A stretch of DNA of 64,000 nucleotides from contig CM060731.1 in NCBI GenBank assembly GCA_030704615.1, forward strand, positions 84,486,756 to 84,550,755, written 5' to 3'. This DNA comes from Takakia lepidozioides (lineage: Eukaryota > Streptophyta > Takakiopsida > Takakiales > Takakiaceae). The position numbers and the translations under genes are program-made. Of the stretch, positions 10,938 through 22,188 are shown piece after piece. Below the pieces are notes generated by a model. The model saw nothing but the letters and a program-made list of their open reading frames with translations, had not been told where the DNA came from and did no database searches. Every line of letters starts with the position of its first letter. The first letter of the stretch is position 1.

Positions 10938-11408
10938 TTAGGGTTGCAATTTTTGGCTGCGCAGGAGGTGGGGTCTGCTTCTGCAGCGATTTTTGCTTGC
11001 TCCCGCGTTTTGAGCGTCGTCTCTCTCCTTCCCGCGCTTTGCCTTGTGCTATGATCTCGTCTATTGTGGCGTTCGCGCGTGTTCCATACTTTGTTGCAGG
11101 TTGCCGTTGCAGATGCCTTGACAGGTTACCGTTGGTGGTCTGCTCTGATTTGCATCTTCCATTATCTCTTTCTCTTTCAGTCGAGGAAACTTGGAAATTG
11201 TGGGCAAGTGCCAAAGACTGAGCCATAGCTGTGAGAGAGGATGGGCCGACATTGCATTGATACTCAGGGTGCGCATTCAAGGCAGTGTTCATTGTTTGAT
11301 ACCTGAGCTAGACTATGCGCAGTTAGGGCATCGTGTAGCTCATCCTTGTGTTTATCCTTGTCTGCATAGGCAAATTGGTGGAGGAAGGTTGAAGCTACAT
11401 AGTATAAC

Positions 11409-13882
11409 ATGGGTTCGGGTGTGTTGCCTCCCCCTGCACCTGCGCATTTGGAGACTCAAGCTGCATCGATTGCCAAGTGAGCACGCTCACTGGGCGCATC
11501 AACCGAGCAAGTCGAGCGGATTGTCGGGTGCCTGAATGAGGACTACCTCTTGTGTTTGAAGAGACCTGCTTGTGTGCGTTGGCCTGGATTTCCATAGCCC
11601 TCCAACTTTCGTTACTTGTTTAGGCGCCATTGCGCAGAGATTTTGGGTTGGGTAGATCGCAAGGAGGAAGGAGACCCCCTTGGGTTTAGCGCAGAGGTAA
11701 ACGACATTTTGAGGCTCGAGGTTTGGCCTGACTTCCAGACGTCTTCTGCCAGCCACAATGAGGCTCAAACAGCTGGCCAGGGAGAGAGGTAATCGTATTG
11801 AACCCTCTTTTGATTTCATGACTGAGGAGATGGGCAATTCGGCCTACTCCTTGCGCAACTCTCAAAATCCTATATGTGATCCTGTTGGTCACTCCCAAAC
11901 TATGGAGGACATGGGGATTTTGGGATCCACAGTGAAGGTGGCAGTGGCTGAGCTGCACCTTCAAGATGTGGCATCGTCTAGCAATGCCCACGAATTTGGA
12001 TATGGCACTGTGGTAGACAAGACATGGGACATCTTGAATGGTACAGAGAATTATACTGTCTCTTTTTTTGGTGTCCTTGGTGTTCATGTGGTATCGTCAC
12101 AGTCTTGTGTTGTGTGTAATCTTGATGATTCAATGTTGTGCACTATCCCTGAGCTCTTGGGGTTGGATTCTGAAGCTGAATTGCCTGAGGGGGAAGTAGA
12201 TGATAGTGAATCAGATTCTGATTGTGACTATAATCCAGAAGACGATGACCTTGTTGACATCGACAATCCTGACTTGATGGACTACTGTGTGGACACGGGG
12301 AATCCAACGCGTGAGGTGGGATTATATGATTTGCCGCCCAATTGGGAGCAGTGGGGTCCTGCTGAGTTGTTTGGTGATGACATGTGGAACTCCTCTGCTA
12401 CTGAATTGCCAGACATTACATGGTTAGGTGGGGATTCGGGTCCTCGTTTGAGATTCGGCAAATCCAGTTGACTTTTTTCATTTGTTTTGGCCACTGTCGG
12501 TCATGCGCCGAATTTGCAGCATGACCAACTTGTATGCCAGGACATAAAACCAGAATGGAAACCTGAAAGGTAGATGGTGGTACCCTATCACCATCCGTGA
12601 ATTGAAGGCTTGGCTTGCTGTTCACATGTTCATGGGAATAAAAAATTGCCTAGTACTAGATTGTATTGGAAAGCAACAATGCCTTCTTCAATTGCCCTTC
12701 CATCATGCGCATTATGTCCCGCAACCGATGGGAGGCAATTCTGAGGTGCCTCCACCTTGTTGACAACAGGGATGTATGCACTATTGACACTGACCCTGCT
12801 TTTGATAAGTTAGCTAAAACCAGGTGGTTGCTAGATGCACTAAATGGTTTGTATGCCACCTACATGAGCCCCGAGCAGAATTTGACTGTGGATGAGCAAA
12901 TGGTGAAGTACAAGGGCAAATATGCCCGAATCCAGCAATTCCTGAGCAAGAAGCCTGTGAAGTGGGGTCTGAAGGTGTGGTGTTTGTGTGGTGCATGTTC
13001 CAAATATGTTCAGAAGTTAGAGGTTTACCTTGGGAAGGATGATGGGAATGATATGACCCATGGCAGTGGATATGGCGTGGTGACAAGGTTATTAGAAGGA
13101 TTTGAGGGTAAGGGCCATATTGTAACGATGGATAATTTTTTCAGTAGCCCCATCCTGTTCTATGATTTGGCAGCAAAACAGATCTATGCTACTGGCACGT
13201 AAAAACCTCCCGAGTGGGCTTTCCTACATGCCTTGATTTGGGGAAGAAGGGTGAGAGAGGTAGGCTGGAATATCGTGTTCACATAAGTGGCAAAGTAGCC
13301 GCTATTGCCTGGATGGATGCCAAGTTGGTGACCATGATTTCCACTACCATTTCCCCTGTCAGTCCTGATTGCTTCATACAAAGATGGCACAAAGGGGCAA
13401 GACGTGTTGTGTCTACCTCCCCTATTGTGGTTCATTACCAGCAGCATATGCGGGGAGTGGATGTTCAGGATCAGCTACGGGGTTACTACTCTGTTCAGAC
13501 CAGGGACCATAAATGGTGGCACCGCTTGTACTTTCATGGAGTTGACACTTCTTTGGTGAATGCTTACATATTGTACCTGGGTTTTATGAGGGGAAAGGGC
13601 CACATTCCTCTTAGCCACATGCTTTTCAATTTGGAGGTTGCAAAGGGACTAATTGTGGGGTGGGTTCCTCCCAGGAGAACAGTAATGCCAGGGGCAGATG
13701 TGCCCAACCCGGGGTCCGTGCATTTCTCCCTCAAGACTAGTAGGAGGAGGAAGTGTGTTCAGTGCGGTATGCGTCAAAGGTATTTTTGTCACGCGTGTGG
13801 AGATGTCTATATATGTGCCTTGGACGATGCTTTGTCAAGAGCCATAGCCTTCTCTGATTATAGATACTTCTATGTTCAGTAA
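11409..13882 (+). pseudogene. piggyBac transposase (DDE_Tnp_1_7), inactivated
   Basis: A possible N-terminal part starts at ATG 11409 and has two in-frame stops. The main frame from 11758 has the acidic region usual for the family (SDSDCDYNPEDDD). After a frameshift between 12471 and 12666 comes the catalytic domain: first Asp in TVDEQM (about 12891), second in VTMDNFFSS, and third in WMDAKLVTM after a one-base shift at about 13199. The signature MRGVDVQDQLRGYYS and KWWHRLYFH follow, and a C-terminal cysteine-rich finger (CVQCGMRQRYFCHACG) ends at TAA 13880-13882. The protein would cut at TTAA and excise precisely. All catalytic Asp residues remain, so loss of function is by frame only. Confidence 0.9.
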
Positions 13883-14290
13883 TTGATATGGTTGATTTCA
13901 TACTACAGAGACGTGGAGACCTTTGATGCCACAGAGGGGGTATCCTCCTTACGGCTCTTTTTCTATGTAGTGGTGTTCTGTCTTTTTCTAAACACAGTGG
14001 TGTGTTTGGGGGTTGGTTTGTTGTTGGTAGCCATGAAACATTTGTACTGAGGATCCAGCCGTAGAGAGTCGCTTGACAGTCCAAGGAGAGGTATGATTTT
14101 GTGGTTGTGCAGTATTGGGGTTCACTGAGTCCTGATCTGAATGGTTTGTTTGCTACTCCAGCTTTTTGCCTTAGTGTTCATGTAGCTCCGAGGTCTTTGC
14201 TGCAACAATTTTGTGTTTCAATTAGGACTGAGTCCATTTTCTTTGTGTCTAGTATAATTATGTGGTAGTCCCCTAGTCAAGCGGGGTGCG

Positions 14291-14344
14291 CACAAGGGTG
14301 GAGACTCCTTCCCTCCCTACTGGGGAGGAGTCTCCCCCCTTGTG
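14291..14344. repeat. 19-bp stem hairpin inside the piggyBac 3' region
   Basis: CACAAGGGTGGAGACTCCT at 14291-14309 pairs with 14326-14344 with a single mismatch, enclosing a 16-nt loop. It lies about 0.4 kb after the transposase stop and directly before the first tRNA-like module. Confidence 0.75.
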
Positions 14345-14346
14345 TT

Positions 14347-14850
14347 CATGTATGAGTTACCAATTGGGGCAAGTTAGTGGGTTCAACTCCCACTCACACA
14401 ATTCGGCGTGTAAAAGTGGGTTCATCTCTGGTTTTCTGAGTCTGATTTGATGCTAGTGCTGGCCACATGTTGGTCTTTCTTTGTGTGAGCTGCCAGTTGG
14501 GGCAAGCCACTAGGTTCAATTCCCACTCACACAATGGAATTATCTGTGTTCAGGTTTGTATGTTGCCTCATTGTGTTGGAATTTTGTTGGCCTTCAAGCT
14601 TGTGTGGCTGCCTCATTGTCTCGGAGTGTGCAGATTGTGTGGAACTTGGCCAAAAGCCTTCAGCATGGGCTGCCAGTTGGGGCAGCTCCATGGGTTCAAA
14701 TCCCACCCATGCTTGGCCACTAAGGGTGGGAGATGAAGGTGAGGCTGTTTTGCATCTCTATATTTTGGGAGCTTGGGCTTGTGTGGAATTTGGCTTCAGC
14801 ATGGGCTGCCAGCTGGGGCGGCTCTATGGGTTCAAATCCCACCCATGCTC
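14347..14850 (+). repeat. Four spaced tRNA-like modules lacking an anticodon arm
   Basis: Modules near 14352-14396, 14484-14532, 14663-14712 and 14797-14850 each contain a closing stem, a D-arm-like segment (CTGCCAGTTGGGG, A-box-like) and a T-arm with B-box (GGGTTCAAATCCC). Closing stems differ but still pair: TGAGT/ACTCA, TGTGAG/CTCACA and GCATGGG/CCCATGC (twice). Each is only about 50 nt, too short for a canonical tRNA, and has no anticodon arm. They resemble tRNA-derived SINE heads or structured RNA domains and are spaced about 130-180 bp apart within the transposon. Confidence 0.6.
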
Positions 14851-15974
14851 TCCCACTATGGATGGGAGATGAGGTAGTTGGCTGCTGTGCTTGATTCTGG
14901 CCTTTGTCTTCATGTTGCTAGACTCCATTTTGTGTGCCTTAGGCTTGTGTGGAACTTGGGCAAAAGAATGAGAGCAGGTGGAAGCTGATGTGCACATGCC
15001 AGGTGTCTTTGTGCTTTAGCAAAACTACTGCTGCCTATGGCATTTTGACCCCCCTTACTTTGACCAGTTGTAAATCAGAAAATATGTATCCATTTTTTGC
15101 ATTCTATGGCTCATCAGAATGCCAATGTGCTGGACAACACTTGTAAGCAGGATGAGGTCCTGCAGATTTCATCCCGTCATTGAAAATTGCAAATTCCTCC
15201 AATTTCCCTTATTGTTTTGGGAGGGGCCCAAAAAATGGGCCCCACACTCAACTGTGGCGTTTCTCTGATTTTTGCCTAATTGGCCTGGAAATTTACAGGT
15301 GTCTGGAAGGGGTAGGTATGAGCATAATGTCTAGTCAATTTTCCCAAAAACTTTTTTTTCGCTGAGATATTCTCATTTTTCTGAGCTGGGGTCCACTTTT
15401 TTCAAAAAGTCAACATTGGGCACTGGGCGCTTAAGGGTTAAAGTACACATGTTTGTAGGGGATGTCAGTGAAATCTTTGTCACTTAACACCCCCCCACCT
15501 CCCCCCCCCCCCAGCCCCACGCCCCCTTACATTAGCCTACCTGCGGTATTGAAATGGTGGAGTGTGGGAAGAGTGCGTCTTCAGTCTATACTTTGTGCCA
15601 CACAAAGGTTTCATCTACCTTTTGGATCTACGCAGCATGCTCTAACCATCTATGTTTTGTGTTTCTTATTTTCATGCAGAGACTTATCGAATAATCATTT
15701 GACATGAACTTTTGTCCTTAGCACCAAACTTGCAAAATCCTCAAACACCTCGTATGTGGCCTTGCAAACCCTGTACATTTCGACCTGAATGACTTGGGGT
15801 AATTTGCAGGAGAAGAGAGATTAGAGTGGTGTCCTTGAGGATACTGAGGTCTTGCTCCTTTATGGTTGTGGCAGTATCTTCCCACCTAAGATTTCAAGTT
15901 GGCATATTTGTTCAGGTTTGAAGGCAATCCAGGCTTGTGCATTGAGACACCCTCAAATCCATGTAGTCAAACTG

Positions 15975-17247
15975 GTATGTTGATTGCTTACTTGCTAAGA
16001 TATTCTTCTCTTCTGAATGCCGCACCAGAATAACGTTTTCACTTGTAACTCATTAATGTCCTTTTTTACTATCCCATCCAGGATGCTTATTCATCTTGCT
16101 TTTCTTCCAACATTTGCAAAGCCACTTAAGCTCTTACCCAGCCCCCTTATTCTGCAAGACTGAACTACATTTAACCTGCTAACGAAAAAATACTACAATG
16201 GTCCAGCACAGTGTACCTCATTGCAGCAAGAGAAGCCAGCTTCCTCATATGACAACAGAACATACTAGCATTGTAGACCTCCATGCTCAATGCTGGACAT
16301 TGGCCTTGAAATTCTCGGGGATGTGATAAGTCTGAGAAAATCAGGGGGGATGTTGCGTGTGGTCTGAAGTCAATATTGTACAAGCAGTATGTGGCTTTGT
16401 TGCGATGAAGGGGCCCTCTCCTCCCTGCACGAAGTTGAAGGCAGTCTGTGTACTGAGTCCCTTCAACCATCTTGCACTTGTCAAGTAGCAGCTTATGCAG
16501 ACGAGGGAAGGGCTCGCTTTTCATGGAGTAAACATCCTCATTTACATAGTCATTCAATAGTCACTCGACTGTTTGATATAGGCCATGTCCATTGCAGGTC
16601 ATGACTACTGGGGAGGTTAAATTTGCATTGCAAGTGTTATACTAGAACATCATGAACCTATTTTGGCCCTAAAGAGCAGTCTGTCTCTAAAGGAAAGAGC
16701 CAAGAGATAAGAGTTTTTTGAAATCAATGTAGCCAATGACTTCATTTTGCAATCCATGATGCAGGGAAATCGGTAAGTTGCCATTCTAACCACTCTTTGC
16801 TTTATATTGGTGGTTGAGAAGATAAATATATAATTGTTTGAAGTGACGTGACATGTGCAATTAAGATGGTCATTTCCCAAGGGTAGTTGCAAAACAAGCC
16901 AGTTGTGAGATCCAGTCTTTGGGTAGCCAAAGAATTACCGACTTACACACAGTAGATAAGCAAGAAAAGATAGCCATAAGGTTTAACAGTGACATCTTGT
17001 TGCAAGTGCAGGTGGAGCAGAAAAAAAATATAACATATTGTTGCATCGCACTTTGCACCTAACTTCCCAACAAAGCGGTGTAGCATCAACCTCGGTCTGA
17101 GAGAGACAGCCACAGTTCTATAGATTAACGTGATTAATTTTAAAGTCGCACTCTTAGGGTTTAATTCTCCTCAAAAACCCACCGATATATACTTTCAACT
17201 GCCCCCGCCTCTCTCTCTCTCTCTCTACACCATACATACAAACAACC
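15975..17247. other. Gene-poor stretch after the LRR fragment
   Basis: No kinase or transmembrane exon follows the LRR cap. A 128-codon open frame on the minus strand (16171-16557) has no recognisable domain and no start or splice support. A CT-dinucleotide run lies at 17208-17226 just before the next gene. Confidence 0.4.
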
Positions 17248-17979
17248 ATGTTAACATCGGAAATAGCCGATACAATAGACACTGTAACGGACCAAGACAT
17301 AACCCACCAAGACATGACAAACGTGATATACGACAGTTTCACGTCAAATGACCACCATGCCCTTAAGGTGGGGAACACGTGGAAACGCCTGCCCAACAGT
17401 ACAAACTTCCACAACACCTTGTGGAACGTCCCTTCGGACCATGAAGAAATAGCAATCTTCATAGGTATTGCAAAATTCCCCTACTTTGGCAAAACCGGGA
17501 ATTACAGATTCGTGACTTTCGTCGAAGAACTAAAAGACGCAAAATTCACAATATTGATAGAAGACAACCATTTCCTGTTCGACTACGCAAATACAATAAC
17601 GGAATGGTCCGATCATTGGAAGGAGAGGCGAGGACATGAGGTGGATGGGTGAAAACAACATGAGCTCCACGAAAAAGCTCCTAAAAAACAACGCAAACAA
17701 CTCTGGGTCGACGTCCAGTAATAACAAACGTCACAAAACAAACAACGACGGGATGTACAATACAATAGAAGTCCTTAACGAAAATGGCCAAAAAATGGAT
17801 GGACAATCCGTACGTTCAGGGGATCTCGTTGCAATCAAGTGTAACATCCAATATTGGATGAATTTCCGTCACAAGAAACACGGGCTTTCATTCCAATTAA
17901 AAGGGGTCAAACTGCTGGCCAAAGCACCAGAAGAGACAGAATTGAACGACGACAACTGGAGCAAAAGCATAGCTTGGTA
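17248..17979 (+). pseudogene. Unrecognised AC-rich gene with one frameshift (possibly of viral or mobile origin)
   Basis: A frame of 134 codons starts at ATG 17248 in a clear leader (…CATACAAACAACCATG). It shifts by one base near 17630 into a second frame that ends at TAG 17977-17979. The first part holds AIFIGIAKFPYFGKTGNYRF. The second has a basic Asn/Ser linker (KKLLKNNANN) and a segment SGDLVAIKCNIQYWMNF ... LSFQLKGVKLLA, which reads like a beta-rich (OB-fold-like) nucleic-acid-binding domain of the kind seen in large DNA viruses of algae. That assignment is from general resemblance only. Codon use favours ACA, AAC and ATA, unlike the neighbours. It is intronless. A one-base assembly error could make it intact. 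Confidence 0.45.
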
Positions 17980-18359
17980 GATCTTAAATTAGACACTTCT
18001 AAACGTTCCATGTAAGGGCCACCATATTTTATAAAGACCGTCCTCCTTGATCTCCTCTTCAAAAAGTCTACATTTTGTCCCAATGCAAGCTCACAACGGA
18101 TTAAAAAAATATATATACTGATTTATCATAGTCCAAATCTACTTGTTGTACCAAAATGACCCATGGAAATCCCCTCCAACTCCCTCCCCCCCCCCCCCCC
18201 CCCCCAAATCGGAACTGCGTGACCGACATGTAAGCACGATCCGTATTCTCTCTCATGATCCTCAAGTTTGGCCATCCGTCCGGACGTCCTTCTCAGAAGT
18301 CGTCGCTAGTAGTGCGGAGCAACGCGAAGCCCTAGTTGTCATTAGAATAAACCAGGAAA

Positions 18360-18521
18360 AACAACCAACATGTAGCCCAACGGTAAGGGCATATACCCTC
18401 TTACAAGTGGTTGTGGGTTCAAACCACCCTATTGGTTGTTACAAAGGTGTCCACCTTCCTACCGGAAGGCAGTATCCCTTCTGGGTCAAGTGACACCATA
18501 AGTTACGCTTGCGTCCACCAA
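18360..18521 (+). mobile_element. tRNA-derived SINE, family 1, copy 2
   Basis: Nearly base-for-base the same as the SINE at 8845: it starts AACAACCAACATGTAGCCCA, has the B-box GGGTTCAAACC and closing stem CAACCAACA/TATTGGTTG, and the body GGCAGTATCCCTTCTGGG ... CCATAAGTTACGC. It ends in ACCAAAAAA instead of a T-rich tail. No convincing target duplication is visible. Confidence 0.85.
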
Positions 18522-18752
18522 AAAATGACTGTCTAAAACCCTGTAGTCCTCATTTCTCCCTACTAAGGATGCTGGCTCGCTCGTCTTTACTAAGTGTCGG
18601 ATAATGCATCAAAGGGGTATACTCCGTTTCACCAACCAAAATTACAAGCATAACATAAAATATGTGCTTGCAAGGAAGGTATCCTTTCCAGGCTCTGATC
18701 AAAAGCTTCGCAAGTACAAGAGGGCTTCAATGCAGACATCATAAGTCATCCT

Positions 18753-20265
18753 TCACTTCAAGGAATTTGGAGTACGGATGGTATGAACCCGACCCAATCC
18801 GTTACAGATGTCAACCTTCTTCACCACATTTGCTCCACATGCAACTTTGGCAACGTTCCCCCGTGCCTTCTTAGAGAGAGAGAGCTTCACATCTTCGCAC
18901 CCTCCGACCATCACGTTCTTTGCAAGCCACAGATGTTGAAGAATGGAGTCCATGAATAGCTGATGGTGATGGAGCTTTCTTGTTCATTACACGAGACGTC
19001 GCAGCGATAGAAGATTGTTTGGGAATCTTCGCATGTACAGTACCCAAAAGAACAAGACGGAATCCAGCAGCCGTTAGTCTGTCCACTTCCGTTTGCGTAG
19101 GATCAGTTCCCTTGGCAACCGGCTACATAGATGGAACGTTCCCAGGGTGGGAAGTATTGTGAGAAATGCACGGACATGATGCGTGGGTTACGTCATCTGC
19201 ACAGAACCAAAGCAACTTTTGTACCGGACAAGTCATAACAAGAGGGTGGTTCCAACTCAGAAAATTTGGAGCTGGAATTCCAACAGTGGATCCCTTTGGA
19301 AGAATTCTCAATGTCTGTCTTCTTTGTCCGCACCACAACATTGCACTGTTGTCCTGCGCAATGTACGCTCGATCTTCCATCCAAGCCGAGGATGAGCCGA
19401 TTCATGTACATACTGTCCGTCTTGTGTGGGATGCTCATTGATGGATGGAACAAGATTGAAATGTTTGGAACTTTGAAATCTTGTCTTGTGTCTGCCACAA
19501 ATACTGTCTTTCCTTGAATCAGATGACTTTGAGTCTAAGTCATCAATGAGAATAGGTTTGATCTGTACAGATCTGGGATCTGCATTTGACCTTATGTCCT
19601 TGAGCAAGGCTGAAGCGCGCGGAATTGAGCTGCCGACATTTTCCGTTCTAAGATTCAAATCATGCCTCCACGAAGAGTTGGGATCATGTGTCGTAGATAT
19701 TCCCACCTTCCTCTGAACTCTTCATGTTCTTTTATTCCCCTCCATGTGGTCGCCACGGGTATGCAACGGAGTTCTAGCCACAATATCCCTCAGGGCAGAT
19801 CCCATCTTCTTCGCATTTTTAACCTTCAGAGCTTCCCTACAAAGCAGCTAAGATGCATCGGGCCCAATCCTAGCTCCACGTCCATAGAACACATTTCTCC
19901 AGTCTCCATCAAAGCCCGAACACTGTCATCTCTTGTTGTCTCAACCATATCCTTTTTATTCGGTCCTGAACCTTTTTTCCATTTCGCATGCACAGACTTA
20001 GCCATGTTGGTATTTGGCATCCCAGATTCTGCATCACGATCCATCCGCTGCACAATACAAGCAATATTATAAGTGGTTTAATGTCAAAGAGAAAAGCTTT
20101 TACAATGCAGAGCCAAAATTCTGTATTGAAGCCAACTAATATGGAGAAGCCGAATGTTAGGCCATCCATGTCCAGCTGGCCCTTCGATGAATGTACATTA
20201 TGTCCCAACAGAAGATCAATCACATCAGCCCTCGTCAATCTTTGAATCCATGTCCGACACGCCAT
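18753..20265 (-). pseudogene. Decayed coding island, family not recognised
   Basis: On the minus strand several frames continue one another. One exon follows a good acceptor (TTGTATTGTGCAG, about 20050) with KSVHAKWKKGSGPNKKD; then ALRDIVARTPLHTRGDHMEG (about 19800-19740), VQIKPILIDDLDSKSSDS (19590-19540), FKVPNISILFHPSMSIPHKT (about 19470), a Cys/Ser region, TQTEVDRLTAAGFRLVLLGT (about 19100-19040) and KKARGNVAKVACGANVVKK to a stop at 18753. At least four frameshifts or stops break it. It could be one large gene or two convergent small ones. No known domain was identified. It faces the AC-rich gene at 17248, and both look foreign to the surrounding sequence. Confidence 0.4.
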
Positions 20266-20930
20266 CTTTGGCCAACGAAGGTCTGTCCCTGCTCATCTAC
20301 AGGTCAACGAAGGTGATGATAATACTATGTAATAAGGTAAGGGAAATGTTTACATAATCGAAAGCCGTTGGATTAGAATTATGTGAAAGGATTTTTTCAT
20401 TATAGAACAATGATTAGTGCAGACCACCGTAGGGCAAAAATGAAAGAGTAATAAATGGACCAGATCCACGTTCGTTTGACGAAGGCGGATATGTTGCAGG
20501 TAGCTCATTCGTACGCATTCTGGAAAAAAACTCATTATACTCCCTTCGATTGTGGGTGATAAATCAAATAAATTGGATCTAACGAAGGTGGATATGGTGT
20601 AGGTATCAATTAAAAAAAAAAAACTCAGTATACTCCATTCGTTTGTGGTTGATAAAATATTAATTTGGATCCACCTTCGTTCGACAAAGGAGGATATGAT
20701 GTAGGTATTAAATCGGAAAATGAACACCTCATGATACTCTTTTCGTTTACAGATGATATCCCATAAAAAATGGATCCATCTTCGTTTGGCGAAAATGAGG
20801 AGTATTGTAAGAATGAATATGCAGCCAATTACGAAAGTCAGTTGTAGCAAATCAAGCAGCAGATGATATAAAATATCAATGTTTGTCAATCCTGCAAACC
20901 CACCTTCTTCAAACAAAGGTCCTTCTGATT
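20262..20930. repeat. Tandem repeat of about 85-120 bp with internal palindrome
   Basis: Units near 20465, 20573, 20658 and 20770, with weaker ones near 20262 and 20905, share GGATCCACCTTCGTT, then a CGACGAAGG-type inverted half, GGATATGATGTAGGTATTAA, and CTCATTATACTCC.TTCGTTTGTGG. CCTTCGTT and its partner CGAAGG form a short palindrome in each unit. The 210-codon open frame seen on the minus strand here is a by-product of the repeat. Confidence 0.7.
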
Positions 20931-22188
20931 CTGGACAGATTATATATATATATATTGACATATTCTGGATAGTGACACACATACAAGCCTACTTTCAATG
21001 GATGTGAGGGCCTTATTGCCACAAATTATAGGTGCATATCCAATCACATCATTAATAACATTATATATGTATCATGAAATTGGATGGGAAGAAAGAACAT
21101 ACATATCTCATAAAGTTGCCCCACATGCAGTATCGTACATGTCACCACGTAATCCAACTCTCCAGCTCTATCAAATGTTTTCTGGGGCAAGCTGCTTCTT
21201 CCTCCCACCACGATATCAGTTTACACTTGTAGTAGTGGGTAGTCTATATCGGCAGTGATAGAGTGGCATTTACTATAGTGCCAGCTTGGGCAGCAAAGTG
21301 TCTTAAGTGTGGCAGTTAGAAGTTTAAGTAGGGGCGGCGGGTGTGCCATAGCAACATGTAGGGAGATATTATGGGGCTTAAATAAGGTGTGGGGTGGTGT
21401 AGGGCTAACTTTGAGAATATCCTCATAGAACGAATGTCCCTATTTTTGTGGCCATGAATACCAGTTAGTGTGTTGTAGGGTCACCACAGGCCCTCAACCA
21501 AGTTTGGATGGAGTAGAAATGGGTCCGTGTGAGAAGAAGAAAGTACTCATTAGACTTGTCGCAGCCTTGTGGCATAAACTCGTGCGCACAATGTGGAAGG
21601 AGCAGAATAGAACATAGTATGAGAGAGAAGGGAAGCAATCTCACTTGTCTGCCACATGTTTTGTATGGAGGCATGTGAGGAGGCACTATAGGTTGGGCTG
21701 CTAAGCATAGACCCTGTTTCTCATTTTCTTCTACTTCATCGGTCTCCCAGACCACTTCCATCACCGGGCATAAATAAGTTAGTCATGTTTATGCTGCTGA
21801 AAACTATGTGAACATCACATAGAAGCTCTGGCTAAACTTGATCAATCACCAAATTTTCAGGGCAACAAATTAACAACTTAAAACCAAAAAAAAATCCAGT
21901 CCGGCACATAGAATTTGTTAAGTGAGAAAAATCAAGAGGTTCCTAAGAGAGCGTTTGACTTCCAACTGGACACTAAGACCTCTATCAGTAATCGCTAGTA
22001 TGCTACAGTCCACCTTGACTGTGCCTTGAGACCTTACTGTAGCAACTACAAACATACACAATTTAGGGCTTGAGGATTACCTCCAAGCAAGATAGGGCTT
22101 GAGGATTAGGGTATGGGTTTTTGATTGAATTGTGGTTTATGTTAGAGGCTGAGCTAATTTGTGAAGGATTTGTAGATGAACATGGAGG
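20931..22188. other. Gene-free stretch
   Basis: An AT microsatellite lies at 20940-20955. The open frame at 20998-21258 has no recognisable domain or splice support. Nothing else is supported. Confidence 0.4.

Larger units (their letters stand above)
10760..15441 (+). mobile_element. Complete piggyBac-family DNA transposon with TTAA target sites
   Basis: The element begins at TTAA (10760-10763) followed by CCCCTAAGCGTCCA. It ends at TTAA (15438-15441), and reading inward on the minus strand gives CCCTTAAGCGCCCA. That is a 14-bp terminal inverted repeat with two mismatches next to the duplicated TTAA that defines piggyBac insertion. It encodes one transposase (11409-13882), followed by a long 3' part with a hairpin and four tRNA-like modules. 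The long T run at 10907-10936 is internal. It sits inside an intron of the LRR gene. Confidence 0.88.
10302..15974 (+). pseudogene. LRR receptor-like gene fragment with 72-bp exons, broken and interrupted
   Basis: Three exons of exactly 72 bp, each preceded by AG and followed by GT in the same phase, encode single plant-type leucine-rich repeats: 10302-10373 (LSNNYLSGTIPPEIGNL), 10567-10638 (SNNFSGSIPTTLENITNL) and 15680-15751 (DLSNNHLT). A 59-bp exon at 15916-15974 gives FEGNPGLC...PC, the cysteine pair that caps the LRR domain of receptor-like kinases. TAG (10366-10368) and TGA (15704-15706) stop the first and third LRR exons. No signal peptide, transmembrane or kinase exon was found. The 5-kb intron between the second and third LRR exons contains a whole piggyBac element. 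The gene would have been a cell-surface receptor and is now a pseudogene or a fragment. Confidence 0.75.

Noticed and set aside
10648-11292. 214-codon minus-strand open frame
   Set aside because: It runs through the long T stretch (poly-Lys) at the left end of the piggyBac element and has no domain.
14352-14850. Genuine tRNA genes
   Set aside because: Only about 50 nt long, with no anticodon arm, so canonical tRNAs are excluded.
16171-16557. 128-codon minus-strand open frame
   Set aside because: Composition is somewhat protein-like, but no domain, start context or splice partner was found.
20350-20982. 210-codon open frame on the minus strand
   Set aside because: It spans the tandem repeat; its residues repeat with the DNA period and there is no domain.
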